Source of the DNA: an uncultured Acetatifactor sp.
Lineage (GTDB): Bacteria; Bacillota; Clostridia; Lachnospirales; Lachnospiraceae
Assembly (NCBI GenBank): GCA_934436245.1
Contig: CAKSAM010000011.1
Span: 1 to 64,000 of the forward strand
Direction of reading: 5' to 3'
DNA length: 64,000 bases
How positions within the stretch are numbered: position 1 is the stretch's first letter; every line of letters begins with the position of its first letter. The notes beneath the pieces are model-generated. The model did not search any database and had not been told where the DNA came from. It worked only from the letters and a program-made list of their open reading frames with translations. The translations under genes were made by a program, and so were the position numbers. Of the stretch, positions 6,177-14,491 are shown one piece after another.

Positions 6177-6710
6177 CTAATCCTCGCAATCGTCTGTTTC
6201 TTCATCGTAGCCTACAGTTATTTCGCTTGTTCCATTCAAAAAATCAAATGATGCTTTTAGATTGTTAAGCACTGTTTTAGCACCCTTAGAATTATATGCA
6301 CCAATCACCGCATAGGACGGATTGATTTGATAGACACCACGGTCTATACGCTTAATTGCATTACAATCGCATAAAGCTTTTAAACCTTTCTGCATATTAT
6401 TACGCTTAATACCTAAATGGTTACAGATTTTATCACCAAATATACCTATGGTATTGACCAACTGTAAATCTTCGACTTTTGCAGTATCAGGAAACGCTGG
6501 ATACTGCATATTACAGGCTAATTCCAAGAATAAAGGACGCCAGCCTATTGGTATATCATTAAATTCACACCATACATTTGTGTACAATTTTATGTATTTA
6601 CCCTGGTCGCTAGGTATGATTTCTGCAGTGGTTTCTCTTGTTGTTTTTAGTACAGAACCGTCACTTTGAGTTACTGATTCGACTACCGTATTAGATATAA
6701 CTTTTCCCAT
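6177..6710 (-). CDS. Plasmid-type replication initiator (RepL-like winged helix)
   Basis: A 177-residue protein starting at an ATG 9 bases after AAAGGAG. The region from KYIKLYTNVWCEF through CNHLGIKRNNMQKGLKALCDCNAIKRIDRGVYQINPSY (written here only as its ends) has the arrangement of a winged helix-turn-helix and resembles RepL-type Firmicute plasmid replication proteins. The C-terminus is acidic (DEETDDCED). The upstream leader holds three phased GTGGAAT repeats and a promoter. With the relaxase next door it indicates a small mobilizable plasmid, integrated or in relic form. Family assignment is by resemblance of the motif only. Confidence 0.7.
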   Translation of the reverse strand: MGKVISNTVVESVTQSDGSVLKTTRETTAEIIPSDQGKYIKLYTNVWCEFNDIPIGWRPLFLELACNMQYPAFPDTAKVEDLQLVNTIGIFGDKICNHLGIKRNNMQKGLKALCDCNAIKRIDRGVYQINPSYAVIGAYNSKGAKTVLNNLKASFDFLNGTSEITVGYDEETDDCED

Positions 6711-6853
6711 AAATTGTTACTCCTTTCAAAATTTAAAATGTAATACAGTTTATAGTTAATGCTTTCAGAGAGATAAATAGAAATAAATATAAAATATAAT
6801 ATGTGAGGATTTAGAAAAAAACCAGAATCTATGCGGGTTTTTCCGTTTCTGTT

Positions 6854-6913
6854 GTGGAATTGTATTACGATTTAAGTGGAATACAATTCCTCTTTAGTGG
6901 AATACAATTCCAC
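6854..6913. repeat. Iteron-like repeats upstream of rep
   Basis: Three copies starting GTGGAAT at 6854, 6876 and 6897, spaced 22 and 21 bp (about two helical turns). The last is a full palindrome, GTGGAATACAATTCCAC. They lie between the rep promoter and its start codon, so they may be origin iterons or an autoregulatory operator. Confidence 0.65.
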
Positions 6914-6926
6914 TTCACACAACTAA

Positions 6927-6955
6927 ACTGTAACATCTCTTACACTTTGTGTCAA
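6927..6955 (-). promoter_or_regulatory. Likely rep promoter
   Basis: On the minus strand TTGACA (6950-6955) and TACAGT (6927-6932) are 17 bases apart. The transcript would start just before the GTGGAAT repeats. Apart from this, the repeats and the terminator, 6711-7132 holds no gene I can support. Confidence 0.5.
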
Positions 6956-7061
6956 TACTTTTATGCATATAAAGTGTAATGAATAATACAGATAAAATGG
7001 ATTTGTATTACACTTTTATAAAGACTGGCGAGTTCGGACTTCGTCCTCACACGCAAGAAAG

Positions 7062-7101
7062 AATAAAAATAGGGATTGAGGGTTTCACCCTCAATCCCTA
7101 T
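7062..7101 (-). terminator. Terminator of the mobilization gene
   Basis: TAGGGATTGAGGGT (7070-7083) pairs perfectly with 7087-7100 around a 3-base loop; on the minus strand it is followed by ATTTTTATT. It sits about 30 bases after the relaxase stop. Confidence 0.8.
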
Positions 7102-7132
7102 CATTCTACAGTCAGCAATGCAAAATACCCTT

Positions 7133-8140
7133 TCAAAGGGAAAAGCCGTCCTGCAACTGTTTAGGCATAGGACGGCGCATAGAGCGTTCTGTTACAGCGT
7201 CAGCCTGCTGTCTACGCTGTAGAACCTTATCGACACGCTCAGACACCACGGAGTTAAGGTTCAGTTCCATGGACTGTAGATATTTCTCTTTCTGACCCAA
7301 CTCGCGCTCACGCCTTTGGAGAGTATCTTCACGCTCAGATAAGCGTTCAGACGTTTCAGAAAGCGATTTAAGGCGTTTTTCAGCTTCGAGGCTATATTTA
7401 GCCTTTTCAGCTTCTAAACGCTTCATAGCCTCATCATAAGCATGATAAGCGTCCTTTCCCATGTGTCCGACAGAGCGTTCCTTTGGTTGCGTCTCTATCG
7501 TCAGACCCATGGATTTACAGATTTCCTGCCACTTAGAACGGCATTCAGCATCAACTACAGCTTTTCTGTAGTTAGTCTTTCCCTCCGGTGCGTTCGCATC
7601 CGGAAGCGGGACACCCATTTCCCTAAGCCCGGCTTTAATTCCGGGAACGGGAAGACCTTCCGCATCATGTGAGAACCAGGCTTCACGCACATGGATATGT
7701 GGCGTGCCTTCATCCACATGCAAAGCCAAGGAAATACACCTGTAATTGCTGTTGTAAACAGAACTTTTCCAGTTAATGAATTTTACAGCTGCATTCCACA
7801 GGGTGTCACCGTCTGCATGTTCGTCCATATCGCCTATCTGAAGAATTGTCTCATTCGGCTGATGCTGCCTTGCCTTCAGCCAATCATTCATAGAACGGAC
7901 ATAGCCATATTGCCCTTTAGATTTGTAACGCTTATTTTGCTTCTCAAGCGTTTTCCCATAGAAACTTTCATAAAAAGCAAGTTCTCCATCTTCAACGGAA
8001 TATCTTTTCTCATTGGTGTTCATGCAAGTCCATATATAATTATCTTTAGTCTTAGACTTATCCCATTCTGCGTTCTTCACGTCAGAATTATGGTCATTGT
8101 GTTTCGCACTTCCACGACCACTATGCATTGTCACTCTCAT
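7133..8140 (-). CDS. MobV-type relaxase (Mob_Pre, plasmid recombination enzyme)
   Basis: A 335-residue protein that would nick the plasmid at oriT and pilot its transfer using a conjugation machine in trans. Motif I appears as KHNDHN...DKSKTKDNY near residues 14-34, and the metal-binding histidine motif as HVDEGTPHIHV near residue 140. The C-terminal third is a charged coiled coil (RLEAEKAKYSLEAEKRLKSL and onward), usual for this family. It is somewhat shorter than many Mob proteins. It lies behind the candidate oriT at 8175 and upstream of rep, all on the minus strand. Confidence 0.85.
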   Translation of the reverse strand: MRVTMHSGRGSAKHNDHNSDVKNAEWDKSKTKDNYIWTCMNTNEKRYSVEDGELAFYESFYGKTLEKQNKRYKSKGQYGYVRSMNDWLKARQHQPNETILQIGDMDEHADGDTLWNAAVKFINWKSSVYNSNYRCISLALHVDEGTPHIHVREAWFSHDAEGLPVPGIKAGLREMGVPLPDANAPEGKTNYRKAVVDAECRSKWQEICKSMGLTIETQPKERSVGHMGKDAYHAYDEAMKRLEAEKAKYSLEAEKRLKSLSETSERLSEREDTLQRRERELGQKEKYLQSMELNLNSVVSERVDKVLQRRQQADAVTERSMRRPMPKQLQDGFSL

Positions 8141-8174
8141 TGTTTACACGCTCCTCTCTTTCTCAAAACAGTAA

Positions 8175-8236
8175 CGCAATACTGTCTTGAGATTTGCTGT
8201 TTACACAGCATCTCAAGACTATTGCGCCCTACGGGG
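8175..8236. other. Candidate origin of transfer (oriT)
   Basis: CGCAATA-CTG-TCTTGAGAT and ATCTCAAGA-C-TATTGCG form a long inverted repeat (8175-8193 with 8209-8226), with inner GCTGT/ACAGC. It is followed by TGCGCCCTACGGGG. TGCGCCCT equals the core of the IncQ (RSF1010-type) nick region. Its place just upstream of the relaxase start fits an oriT. Confidence 0.65.
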
Positions 8237-8309
8237 TTAGAAAGGGCATATTAGAAACTGAACCTAAGAGTTGCGACTTACGAAAGGTCGTTCCTTCCGT
8301 CCGACGGGT

Positions 8310-8342
8310 AAAGACAGCCTTACAGGCGTTCAGGCTGTCTTT
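8310..8342. repeat. Perfect 11-bp hairpin
   Basis: AAAGACAGCCT (8310-8320) pairs with AGGCTGTCTTT (8332-8342). Role unknown; it may be a terminator-like or origin hairpin. No gene is seen from 8141 to 8604. Confidence 0.5.
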
Positions 8343-8436
8343 CCTAAACCGTGTCCGTCAGTCGCTCCCAATCTCCTTTCATGGTTCTAGTGTCACCAAC
8401 TACCGCTACGCTTTCGTTAAACTTCCATTTAGCAAA

Positions 8437-8491
8437 TAGTTGACATTCAAGCGCCCTCCGACGGGATAATAATGTCGGGCGCTGTCAACTA
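8437..8491. repeat. Compound hairpin near right end of the island
   Basis: TAGTTGAC (8437-8444) pairs with GTCAACTA (8484-8491); inside it AGCGC pairs with GCGCT and CCGAC with GTCGG. It may be a strand-replication hairpin or a structured RNA. Confidence 0.45.
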
Positions 8492-8548
8492 CCTCGTCGG
8501 AATAGAAACATACCGGCGAATTACCTTTGTTTTCGCTAAACTACGTCC

Positions 8549-8564
8549 AGTTTAACGAATAGTT
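8549..8564. repeat. 16-bp direct repeat, right copy
   Basis: Second exact copy of AGTTTAACGAATAGTT (see 6135-6150). Core-genome sequence (dtd) starts 40 bases later, so this is close to the right boundary of the island. Confidence 0.55.
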
Positions 8565-8604
8565 CCGTATAGAAATAACCCTCAATCACTTTTCATGGCT
8601 GCTT

Positions 8605-9054
8605 TTAGCAGATTTCCTCGGAATCCAGCAATATGGTAAAAGGTCCGTCATTTAACAGGGACACTTTCATATCAGCACCAAAGATACCTTTTTCTACGGT
8701 GCGGATGCTTTCACGGCATCTGGCAATAATGTATTCATATAATTCATTGGCCATATCCGGATTGCCGGCTTTGATAAAGGAAGGACGATTGCCTTTTTTG
8801 CAATCTGCATACAATGTAAATTGTGACACCAGCAATAATTCACCGTCCACGGCATGCAGATCCAGATTGGTCTTGCCCTGAGCATCTTCAAAAATGCGGA
8901 GCCCCAAAAGCTTCTTGATCAATTTGTCGGCAATCTCTCTGGTGTCTGTCTCAGCTACACCGATCAGCACCAGAAATCCTTTGCCAATGCTGCCTGTTGT
9001 TTCTCCGTCTACCTTTACCTCTGCATGCTGTACTCGCTGTATTACAAATCGCAT
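8605..9054 (-). CDS. dtd: D-aminoacyl-tRNA deacylase
   Basis: Removes D-amino acids (and misloaded glycine) from tRNA, a proofreading step of translation. The 149-residue length is normal. The SQFTLYAD motif is at about residues 77-84, and the NDGPFTI (GPxT-type) motif near the C-terminus forms the cross-subunit active site of the dimer. It follows the AI-2E-family gene by 4 bases and is presumably co-transcribed with it. It is the first core gene to the right of the accessory island. Confidence 0.95.
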   Translation of the reverse strand: MRFVIQRVQHAEVKVDGETTGSIGKGFLVLIGVAETDTREIADKLIKKLLGLRIFEDAQGKTNLDLHAVDGELLLVSQFTLYADCKKGNRPSFIKAGNPDMANELYEYIIARCRESIRTVEKGIFGADMKVSLLNDGPFTILLDSEEIC

Positions 9055-9058
9055 CTGT

Positions 9059-10399
9059 CTACTTCTCTCCTACGTTTTTCTGCTCTTGATCTTTTTTATT
9101 CTGTTCGAAATTAACTTGATCTTTGATCTCATGATCCTTTTGCAGCTGGGATTCCAACTGATGGAACCCTTCCTCATCAATATTCTTCAGATAAGAATAC
9201 TTTACAGTCTCTATTGGCAGATCCTTTTTCCGAAGGAATGTATTGACTACCGCCTTAATCGCTGCATAGATCACCGCAAAAATAGGCACACCGACAATCA
9301 TACCAAGGATTCCAAACAATCCGCCGAATACCGTGATGGCGAAAATTACCCAGAAGCCGGTAAGTCCTGTGGAATTGCCCAGGATCTTAGGACCCAGAAA
9401 ATTACCGTCAAACTGTTGTAATACCAGAATGAACAGAACAAAATAAACACAATTTAACGGATGCATCGGATCCACCACAAGGATCAGGATTGCACTGGGA
9501 ATCGCTCCCAGATAAGGACCAAAGAAAGGAATAATATTGGTCACACCCACGATCACGCTGACCAGAGCCGCATACGGGGTCTGCAATAAGGTGGTTCCGA
9601 TAAAGCACAGACATCCGATAATGAAAGAATCTACAATCTTACCACCGATAAATCCAATAAAGGTGCTGTGGGTAAAACGAAAGCTCTTGATCAGACGGTT
9701 GGCTGAGTTCTGTTCGAAGAACGCATAAGCCATTTTCTTCGCCTGTCCGGCAAACTTTTCCTTGCTTGCCAGTACATAAATGGAAATGATAAAACCAATG
9801 ATAAAATCCCACAAGCCCTTCAAAATATTGATCACACTCAAAGATACCGTCATGATCAGCTGACTTGTCTTGGATAATACAGTATTATTTAACCAGTTTT
9901 CCAATTCTACAGAGTACTTATCAATCAGAAGTGTAATCTGACTGCCCAGTTCCGGGTTATCATCCATGATCTTGTTGATCCATTTTGTGAAGTTACTGAT
10001 ATAAGTATCAAAATTAGATGCAATGTTTACAATACTGGGAACGATCTGGGAAAGCATCATGGCAACCAGACTGTAGATCAAAGCCACGAACAAAAACGCC
10101 GTAATGAGGATACCGATACCACGGACAATAGAATTACGTCTCTTACTCTCCTTCACCTTCATTTTCCGGCACAATGGGAATAACAATTTGGTTTCTATAA
10201 AATTAAGAACAGGGGTCAGCAGATATGCCGTCACCAGTCCGAACACCACCGGCATCAGAATCCCGGTGATCATATGAAAGCCTGCCTTGATGCTGCTTCC
10301 ATGGAATAACAGATAGTAAAAACAAAGGCTGGCGGCAATGGTTAAAAATGCCGTCAATCCCCACCGAAAATATTTGTTATTTTTTAAGTCGTATTTCAT
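9059..10399 (-). CDS. AI-2E/YdbI-family transporter-like membrane protein
   Basis: A 446-residue polytopic membrane protein with about eight hydrophobic segments and a large soluble loop between the second pair and the last four helices, the layout of the AI-2E exporter/PerM family. The conserved [14 protein letters not shown] segment is present. The C-terminal tail is highly charged ([13 protein letters not shown]). Members export signalling molecules or act as ion antiporters, so the substrate cannot be named here. A promoter is visible at 10434-10462, and dtd follows in the same transcript. Confidence 0.88.
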   Translation of the reverse strand: MKYDLKNNKYFRWGLTAFLTIAASLCFYYLLFHGSSIKAGFHMITGILMPVVFGLVTAYLLTPVLNFIETKLLFPLCRKMKVKESKRRNSIVRGIGILITAFLFVALIYSLVAMMLSQIVPSIVNIASNFDTYISNFTKWINKIMDDNPELGSQITLLIDKYSVELENWLNNTVLSKTSQLIMTVSLSVINILKGLWDFIIGFIISIYVLASKEKFAGQAKKMAYAFFEQNSANRLIKSFRFTHSTFIGFIGGKIVDSFIIGCLCFIGTTLLQTPYAALVSVIVGVTNIIPFFGPYLGAIPSAILILVVDPMHPLNCVYFVLFILVLQQFDGNFLGPKILGNSTGLTGFWVIFAITVFGGLFGILGMIVGVPIFAVIYAAIKAVVNTFLRKKDLPIETVKYSYLKNIDEEGFHQLESQLQKDHEIKDQVNFEQNKKDQEQKNVGEK

Positions 10400-10433
10400 A
10401 CACCCACACCTTTCTGTGAAACTTACTGATTTT

Positions 10434-10462
10434 AATATACTATGATTTTGGCCTTATCACAA
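10434..10462 (-). promoter_or_regulatory. Promoter of the AI-2E-like gene and dtd
   Basis: Minus-strand TTGTGA (10457-10462) and TATATT (10434-10439), 17 bases apart. Confidence 0.5.
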
Positions 10463-10482
10463 GAAGAAATCTGTCGTTTTGG

Positions 10483-10511
10483 TTGAAAAAGAATTCCTGC
10501 AAGTATAAAAT
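10483..10511 (+). promoter_or_regulatory. Promoter of the TtcA-like gene
   Basis: TTGAAA (10483-10488) and TAAAAT (10506-10511), 17 bases apart. Its position supports the downstream ATG at 10540 rather than the TTG at 10483. Confidence 0.5.
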
Positions 10512-10539
10512 AGATAATAAGAAACGAATGGAGAACATC

Positions 10540-11271
10540 ATGACATTACAAAAAGTACTCAGCCGTGTCAGACAGGCTGTAGATGATTATGATATGATCG
10601 AGGACGGTGACACCATTGCCATAGGGATCTCCGGTGGCAAGGACAGCCTTACGCTCCTGCTGGCACTCAACGAATTAAGAAAATTTTATCCGAAAAAATT
10701 CAATATTCACGCTGTAACCGTTGATCTGGGCTTTCAAAATCTGGATCTTGACGAGATCCGTGCACTCTGTGCCTCCCGAGAGATTCCCTACACTGTAGTG
10801 GAAACCTCAATCGCTAAGATCGTATTTGAAGACCGCAAGGAAGACAATCCCTGTTCTCTCTGCGCCAAGATGCGCAAAGGAGCTCTGAATGATGCTATCA
10901 AAGCTGCTGGCTGCAATAAGATTGCTTATGCTCACCATGAGGATGATGTGGTGGAGACCATGCTGCTTTCCCTCTTCTACGAGGGACGCCTGCATACGTT
11001 CTCCCCGGTAACACATCTGGATAAGACCGATCTGACTGTGATCAGACCTCTGATCTATATGCGGGAAGCCGAGGTCATTGGTTTTGTGAACAAATATCAG
11101 GTGCCGGTAGTCAAGAGCCCCTGTCCTGCGGATGGACATACGAAACGGGAATACATCAAAGAATTATTACAGCAGATCCATCGGGAAAATCCCGGTGTCA
11201 AGGATCGTATTTTCACAGCGATCCAGCGAGGAAATATGGAAGGTTGGTCAGAATACTTTGGCAGTCATTAA
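10540..11271 (+). CDS. TtcA-like tRNA thiolation ATPase
   Basis: A 243-residue PP-loop enzyme related to TtcA, which makes 2-thiocytidine in tRNA. The SGGKDS ATP pyrophosphatase loop is at about residues 31-36, followed by CSLC (a CxxC pair for sulfur or iron-sulfur transfer) and a later CPADGH cysteine. HHEDD takes the place of the family's HHxDD. The ATG at 10540 follows GGAG by 6 bases. The recombinase gene begins within its last codons. TtcA group membership is clear; the exact tRNA base is not proven. Confidence 0.85.
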   Translation: MTLQKVLSRVRQAVDDYDMIEDGDTIAIGISGGKDSLTLLLALNELRKFYPKKFNIHAVTVDLGFQNLDLDEIRALCASREIPYTVVETSIAKIVFEDRKEDNPCSLCAKMRKGALNDAIKAAGCNKIAYAHHEDDVVETMLLSLFYEGRLHTFSPVTHLDKTDLTVIRPLIYMREAEVIGFVNKYQVPVVKSPCPADGHTKREYIKELLQQIHRENPGVKDRIFTAIQRGNMEGWSEYFGSH

Positions 11272-12346
11272 AGAAGAAAATTACCATGACGAACAAAATA
11301 AGAATAACATCTTAAAGCTCCGGGCGGTTCTGGATACCCTTCCCACTTTCTGTAAGGATTTTTTCCGTGGAATTGAGCCTTATACTTCCACCAGAACCAG
11401 ACTTGCTTATGCCTATGATATCCGGCTTTTTTTTGAGTTCCTTCATGAAAAAAACAGCTATTGCAATAAAATGGTGATCACAGAATTTCCGCTTGCCGTT
11501 CTGGATATGGTGCAGCGGACGGATATTGAGGAATATCTGGATTTTATGAGCCTGTACCAGAAAGATGGGAAAAATATCACGAACGAGGAACGGGGAAAGG
11601 CAAGAAAGCTGGCCGCTCTTCGAAGCTTTTATAATTACTACTTCCAGAACGAACAGATTGAGAAAAATACTGCGGCACTGGTTCCCTTACCGAAGCGCCA
11701 TGAAAAAGAGATCATCCGGTTGGAACCCAACGAAGTGGCTATCCTGTTGGATCAGGTAGAGGCCGGCACCAAGCTGACCAAAAAAGAACTGGAATATCAT
11801 AAAAAGACAAAACTCCGTGACGTTGCTCTCCTGACGCTTCTGTTGGGAACCGGTATCCGTGTATCGGAGTGTGTCGGACTGGATATTAACGATGTTGATT
11901 TCGATAACGGTGGCATCAAAATTCGCAGAAAAGGCGGTTATGAAGCAATCGTCTATTTCGGGGAGGAAGTAGAAACTGCACTTTTAGATTATCTGGAACA
12001 GCGGGAACACATCATTCCCACAGAAGGACATGAAAACGCTCTGTTTTTGTCCCTTCAGAACCGTCGTATGGCAGTCCGCTCCGTAGAGAATCTGGTGAAA
12101 AAATATGCATCCCGTGTCACCACCCTAAAGAAAATCACGCCCCATAAATTACGCAGCACCTACGGCACCGAACTCTACAAAGAGACCGGAGACATCTATC
12201 TGGTAGCGGATGTCCTGGGACATAAGGATGTGAACACTACCCGTAAGCACTACGCCGCCCTTGAAGAGCAACGCCGCCGACAGGCTGCCAATGCCTTTCA
12301 CCTGCGAGAACACAGCAACAGACATTACGATCAGCCGGACAGCTGA
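11258..12346 (+). CDS. Tyrosine recombinase, XerC/XerD family
   Basis: A 362-residue site-specific recombinase. An N-terminal SAM-like core-binding domain (about residues 20-150) precedes the catalytic domain. The catalytic set is visible: Arg in TGIRVSE, Lys in RRKGG, HKLR, LGHKD and the HYA tyrosine. The likely start is TTG 11258, overlapping the end of the TtcA-like gene by 14 bases; no ATG with a ribosome binding site exists near the N-terminus. It may be a housekeeping Xer or a stand-alone integrase. It is the only recombinase gene in the window. Confidence 0.88.
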   Translation: MAVIKEENYHDEQNKNNILKLRAVLDTLPTFCKDFFRGIEPYTSTRTRLAYAYDIRLFFEFLHEKNSYCNKMVITEFPLAVLDMVQRTDIEEYLDFMSLYQKDGKNITNEERGKARKLAALRSFYNYYFQNEQIEKNTAALVPLPKRHEKEIIRLEPNEVAILLDQVEAGTKLTKKELEYHKKTKLRDVALLTLLLGTGIRVSECVGLDINDVDFDNGGIKIRRKGGYEAIVYFGEEVETALLDYLEQREHIIPTEGHENALFLSLQNRRMAVRSVENLVKKYASRVTTLKKITPHKLRSTYGTELYKETGDIYLVADVLGHKDVNTTRKHYAALEEQRRRQAANAFHLREHSNRHYDQPDS

Positions 12347-12468
12347 ACTTTCAGATAACTGCCACATAAGCGGTTCAACTAAATTATGCGTAAGATTTTA
12401 CGCCTGCTTCCTATAGTTGGGATAATTTTTGAAAAGAAAAAGAAATTGTAATCCGGTGTATTTTCTTA

Positions 12469-12864
12469 TCACTTCACAAAGTCACAAGAATAATAAGGCA
12501 CGATCAGGGTCTGTCCGGCTCTGATCGAATCTTCTTCTGCCAGATGATTAATGCTCTGTACCTCTTCGATATATTCCGTCTTATCCTTATACTCTTCATA
12601 ATCGATATAATTGTCGGACAGATCCCATAGGGTCTCACCGTAGGCAACAGTTACCTGGGTATAATATTTGAACTTCAGCTGGTCATCCCCGGAACTAGCC
12701 AGAGAGCGGATTCCGTGATAGGATACTGCGCAGAAAACAATCACGCAGATCGTGGCAATCATGGTAAAGATCCTCCGGCGGATCTGCTGTTTTCTTCTCA
12801 ACTGTCTCTTATATAATCTTAACTCTCTGTCAGTCATTCGGTATACGCTCTTCTGTACTCTCAT
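12469..12864 (-). CDS. LysM-domain protein, YneA-like SOS division inhibitor
   Basis: A 131-residue protein with a basic cytoplasmic N-terminus (RLYKRQLRRKQQIRRR), one transmembrane helix (about residues 36-54) and an extracellular LysM domain (VAYGETLWDLSDNY to AGQTLIVPYY). This architecture and its divergence from lexA match YneA of Bacillus, which blocks septum formation during DNA damage. Sequence-level orthology is not certain. An exact GAACNNNNGTTC box lies 31 bases upstream of the chosen ATG. An ATG 12 codons further upstream would overlap the LexA box, so it was not used. Confidence 0.78.
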   Translation of the reverse strand: MRVQKSVYRMTDRELRLYKRQLRRKQQIRRRIFTMIATICVIVFCAVSYHGIRSLASSGDDQLKFKYYTQVTVAYGETLWDLSDNYIDYEEYKDKTEYIEEVQSINHLAEEDSIRAGQTLIVPYYSCDFVK

Positions 12865-12894
12865 AACACACCTCACATAAGAATATCTGTTCGG

Positions 12895-12906
12895 GAACAT
12901 TTGTTC
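12895..12906. promoter_or_regulatory. LexA (SOS) box 1
   Basis: GAACATTTGTTC, an exact match to the Gram-positive GAACNNNNGTTC operator, nearest the LysM gene. Confidence 0.85.
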
Positions 12907-12925
12907 TTTCTGCTTGTATTATATC

Positions 12926-12937
12926 GAACATGCATTC
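12926..12937. promoter_or_regulatory. LexA (SOS) box 2, imperfect
   Basis: GAACATGCATTC has one difference from GAACNNNNGTTC; it lies midway between the divergent genes. Confidence 0.6.
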
Positions 12938-12969
12938 TGATGTCAAGTCATAAATCGAACATATTTTTG

Positions 12970-13008
12970 GAATATATGTTTGCTTTTTACTTTTTGCTAT
13001 GCTATAAT
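12970..13008 (+). promoter_or_regulatory. lexA promoter overlapping an imperfect LexA box
   Basis: TTGCTT (12980-12985) and TATAAT (13003-13008) are 17 bases apart. GAATATATGTTT (12970-12981), a symmetric near-match to the SOS box, touches the -35 element, as expected for autorepression. Confidence 0.65.
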
Positions 13009-13069
13009 CTTTATATAAATCAGCAAAAACAGGTGTTTTACCTTTACCAATTAATTACGGAGGTCATTT

Positions 13070-13687
13070 ATGGGCTATGGAAAGATCACTGCCAAGCAGC
13101 AGGAAATATTAGACTATATCAAGGATGAGATTTTGAAGAGAGGCTATCCCCCCACAGTCCGTGAGATCTGTGAGACGGTGAATCTGAAGTCAACTTCTTC
13201 CGTGCATTCCCATCTGGAGACCCTGGAGAAGAACGGCTATATCCGCAGAGACCCGACCAAGCCCCGTGCCATTGAGATCTGTGATGACAGCTTCCAGATG
13301 GTACGTACTGAGATGATCAGCCTCCCAGTGATCGGCAATGTTGCTGCCGGACAGCCTATCCTCGCTGAGGAGAATATTCAGGATTACTTCCCGGTTCCCG
13401 CCGATGTGGTACCCAAGGGAGAATCTTTCATCCTGAACGTTCGCGGAGAGTCCATGATCAATGCCGGTATCTTCAATGGAGATCGTGTCTTTGTACATTC
13501 TCAGAGCACTGCTCATAACGGTGAGATTGTTGTTGCTCTGATCGATGATTCCGCTACAGTTAAGACCTTCTATAGGGAAAAGGGACATATCCGTCTTCAG
13601 CCGGAGAATGACACCATGGATCCTATCATCGTCGATGACTGTCAGATCCTCGGCACCGTGTTCGGCGTGTTCCGTTTCTACAAATAA
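13070..13687 (+). CDS. lexA: LexA repressor
   Basis: The SOS repressor, which self-cleaves when RecA is activated. It has 205 residues. The N-terminal winged helix (about residues 1-65, with [20 protein letters not shown]) is followed by the S24 peptidase-like domain. The Ala93-Gly94 cleavage site (NVAAGQP), Ser128 (GESM) and Lys165 (TVKTF) are all present, so it should be cleavable. ATG follows GGAGG by 9 bases. It is divergent from the LysM gene with shared LexA boxes and is closed by a strong terminator. Confidence 0.97.
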   Translation: MGYGKITAKQQEILDYIKDEILKRGYPPTVREICETVNLKSTSSVHSHLETLEKNGYIRRDPTKPRAIEICDDSFQMVRTEMISLPVIGNVAAGQPILAEENIQDYFPVPADVVPKGESFILNVRGESMINAGIFNGDRVFVHSQSTAHNGEIVVALIDDSATVKTFYREKGHIRLQPENDTMDPIIVDDCQILGTVFGVFRFYK

Positions 13688-13716
13688 CCAGTGTGATATC
13701 ATCCTATTGATCAAAT

Positions 13717-13758
13717 AAAAAATTCCCCTGCACAATCCTGTTGCAGGGGAATTTTTTA
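13717..13758 (+). terminator. lexA terminator
   Basis: AAAAATTCCCCTGCA pairs with TGCAGGGGAATTTTT around a 9-base loop. Both flanks are A/T-rich, so it can also serve the minus-strand side. Confidence 0.85.
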
Positions 13759-13805
13759 TTACAACTCCATGAAATGAAATAACGTATTATATAATTTGCC
13801 GGACC

Positions 13806-14438
13806 TTACTCCTCCGGGAACCGTACCTTCATATAAGAAATGATCTCATCCACGCATCTCTCATATCCCAGTTTTGAACTGTCCAGGCACAGATCGTAGT
13901 TCCTGGCGTCTGTCCATTCCCGTCCGGTATGGTACTTATAATACTCCGCACGGTGCTTATCCGTCTTCGCTACAAAACGCTCCAGTTCCTTCGGGCTCAT
14001 GCTATGTTTCTTCGCAGCTCCTTCCAGACAATATTCCTTCGGCGCATGAATAAATACGCTGAGTACATTGGGATAATCCTTCAGGACATAATCCGCACAA
14101 CGACCGATAATGACACAGGACTCTTCCTTCGCCAGATCACGGATAATCTTCGCCTGATAGTTAAACAGATTATCTGTAGAGGTAAAATCATCGCTTTCCG
14201 GAGGAATCAGTTCTCCATGGTATTCTTTCTTTGCAATATGGAATAGCTTAGTGTTTTTCACCTTTTCATCCGCATTCACGAACAACGCTTCGTTAATACC
14301 GCTGTCCTCACTGGCCAGCTTCATCAGTTCCTTGTCATAATAATGAACGTTCAGCTTCTTCGCCAGCATTTCTCCGATGGTACGTCCTCCGCTTCCATAC
14401 TGTCTTGCAATTGTAATGACTACATTACTCATCCCCAT
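13806..14438 (-). CDS. Cytidylate kinase-like protein (AAA_26 family)
   Basis: A 210-residue P-loop kinase-like protein beginning VVITIARQYGSGGRTIGEML, the signature of the cytidylate-kinase-like family PF13189. CVIIGRCADYVLKDYPN and a KHRAEYYKYHTGREW segment match the family core. True cytidylate kinase function is not established for these proteins. Three ATGs lie close together; the one 7 bases after AAAGG was chosen. A paralogue lies at 24285-24929. It is followed by lexA's bidirectional hairpin. Confidence 0.85.
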   Translation of the reverse strand: MGMSNVVITIARQYGSGGRTIGEMLAKKLNVHYYDKELMKLASEDSGINEALFVNADEKVKNTKLFHIAKKEYHGELIPPESDDFTSTDNLFNYQAKIIRDLAKEESCVIIGRCADYVLKDYPNVLSVFIHAPKEYCLEGAAKKHSMSPKELERFVAKTDKHRAEYYKYHTGREWTDARNYDLCLDSSKLGYERCVDEIISYMKVRFPEE

Positions 14439-14491
14439 CACCATACCTTTCTGTCTCTGCTGCTTCCACCCACAGCAACTTATCTTTTAGG

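Noticed and set aside
6979..7164. 61-codon frame in the rep-mob interval
   Set aside because: No ribosome binding site, and it crosses the mob terminator hairpin.
10483..10539. TTG start at 10483 giving a 19-residue longer TtcA-like protein
   Set aside because: The extra codons coincide with a promoter, and the ATG at 10540 has a ribosome binding site.
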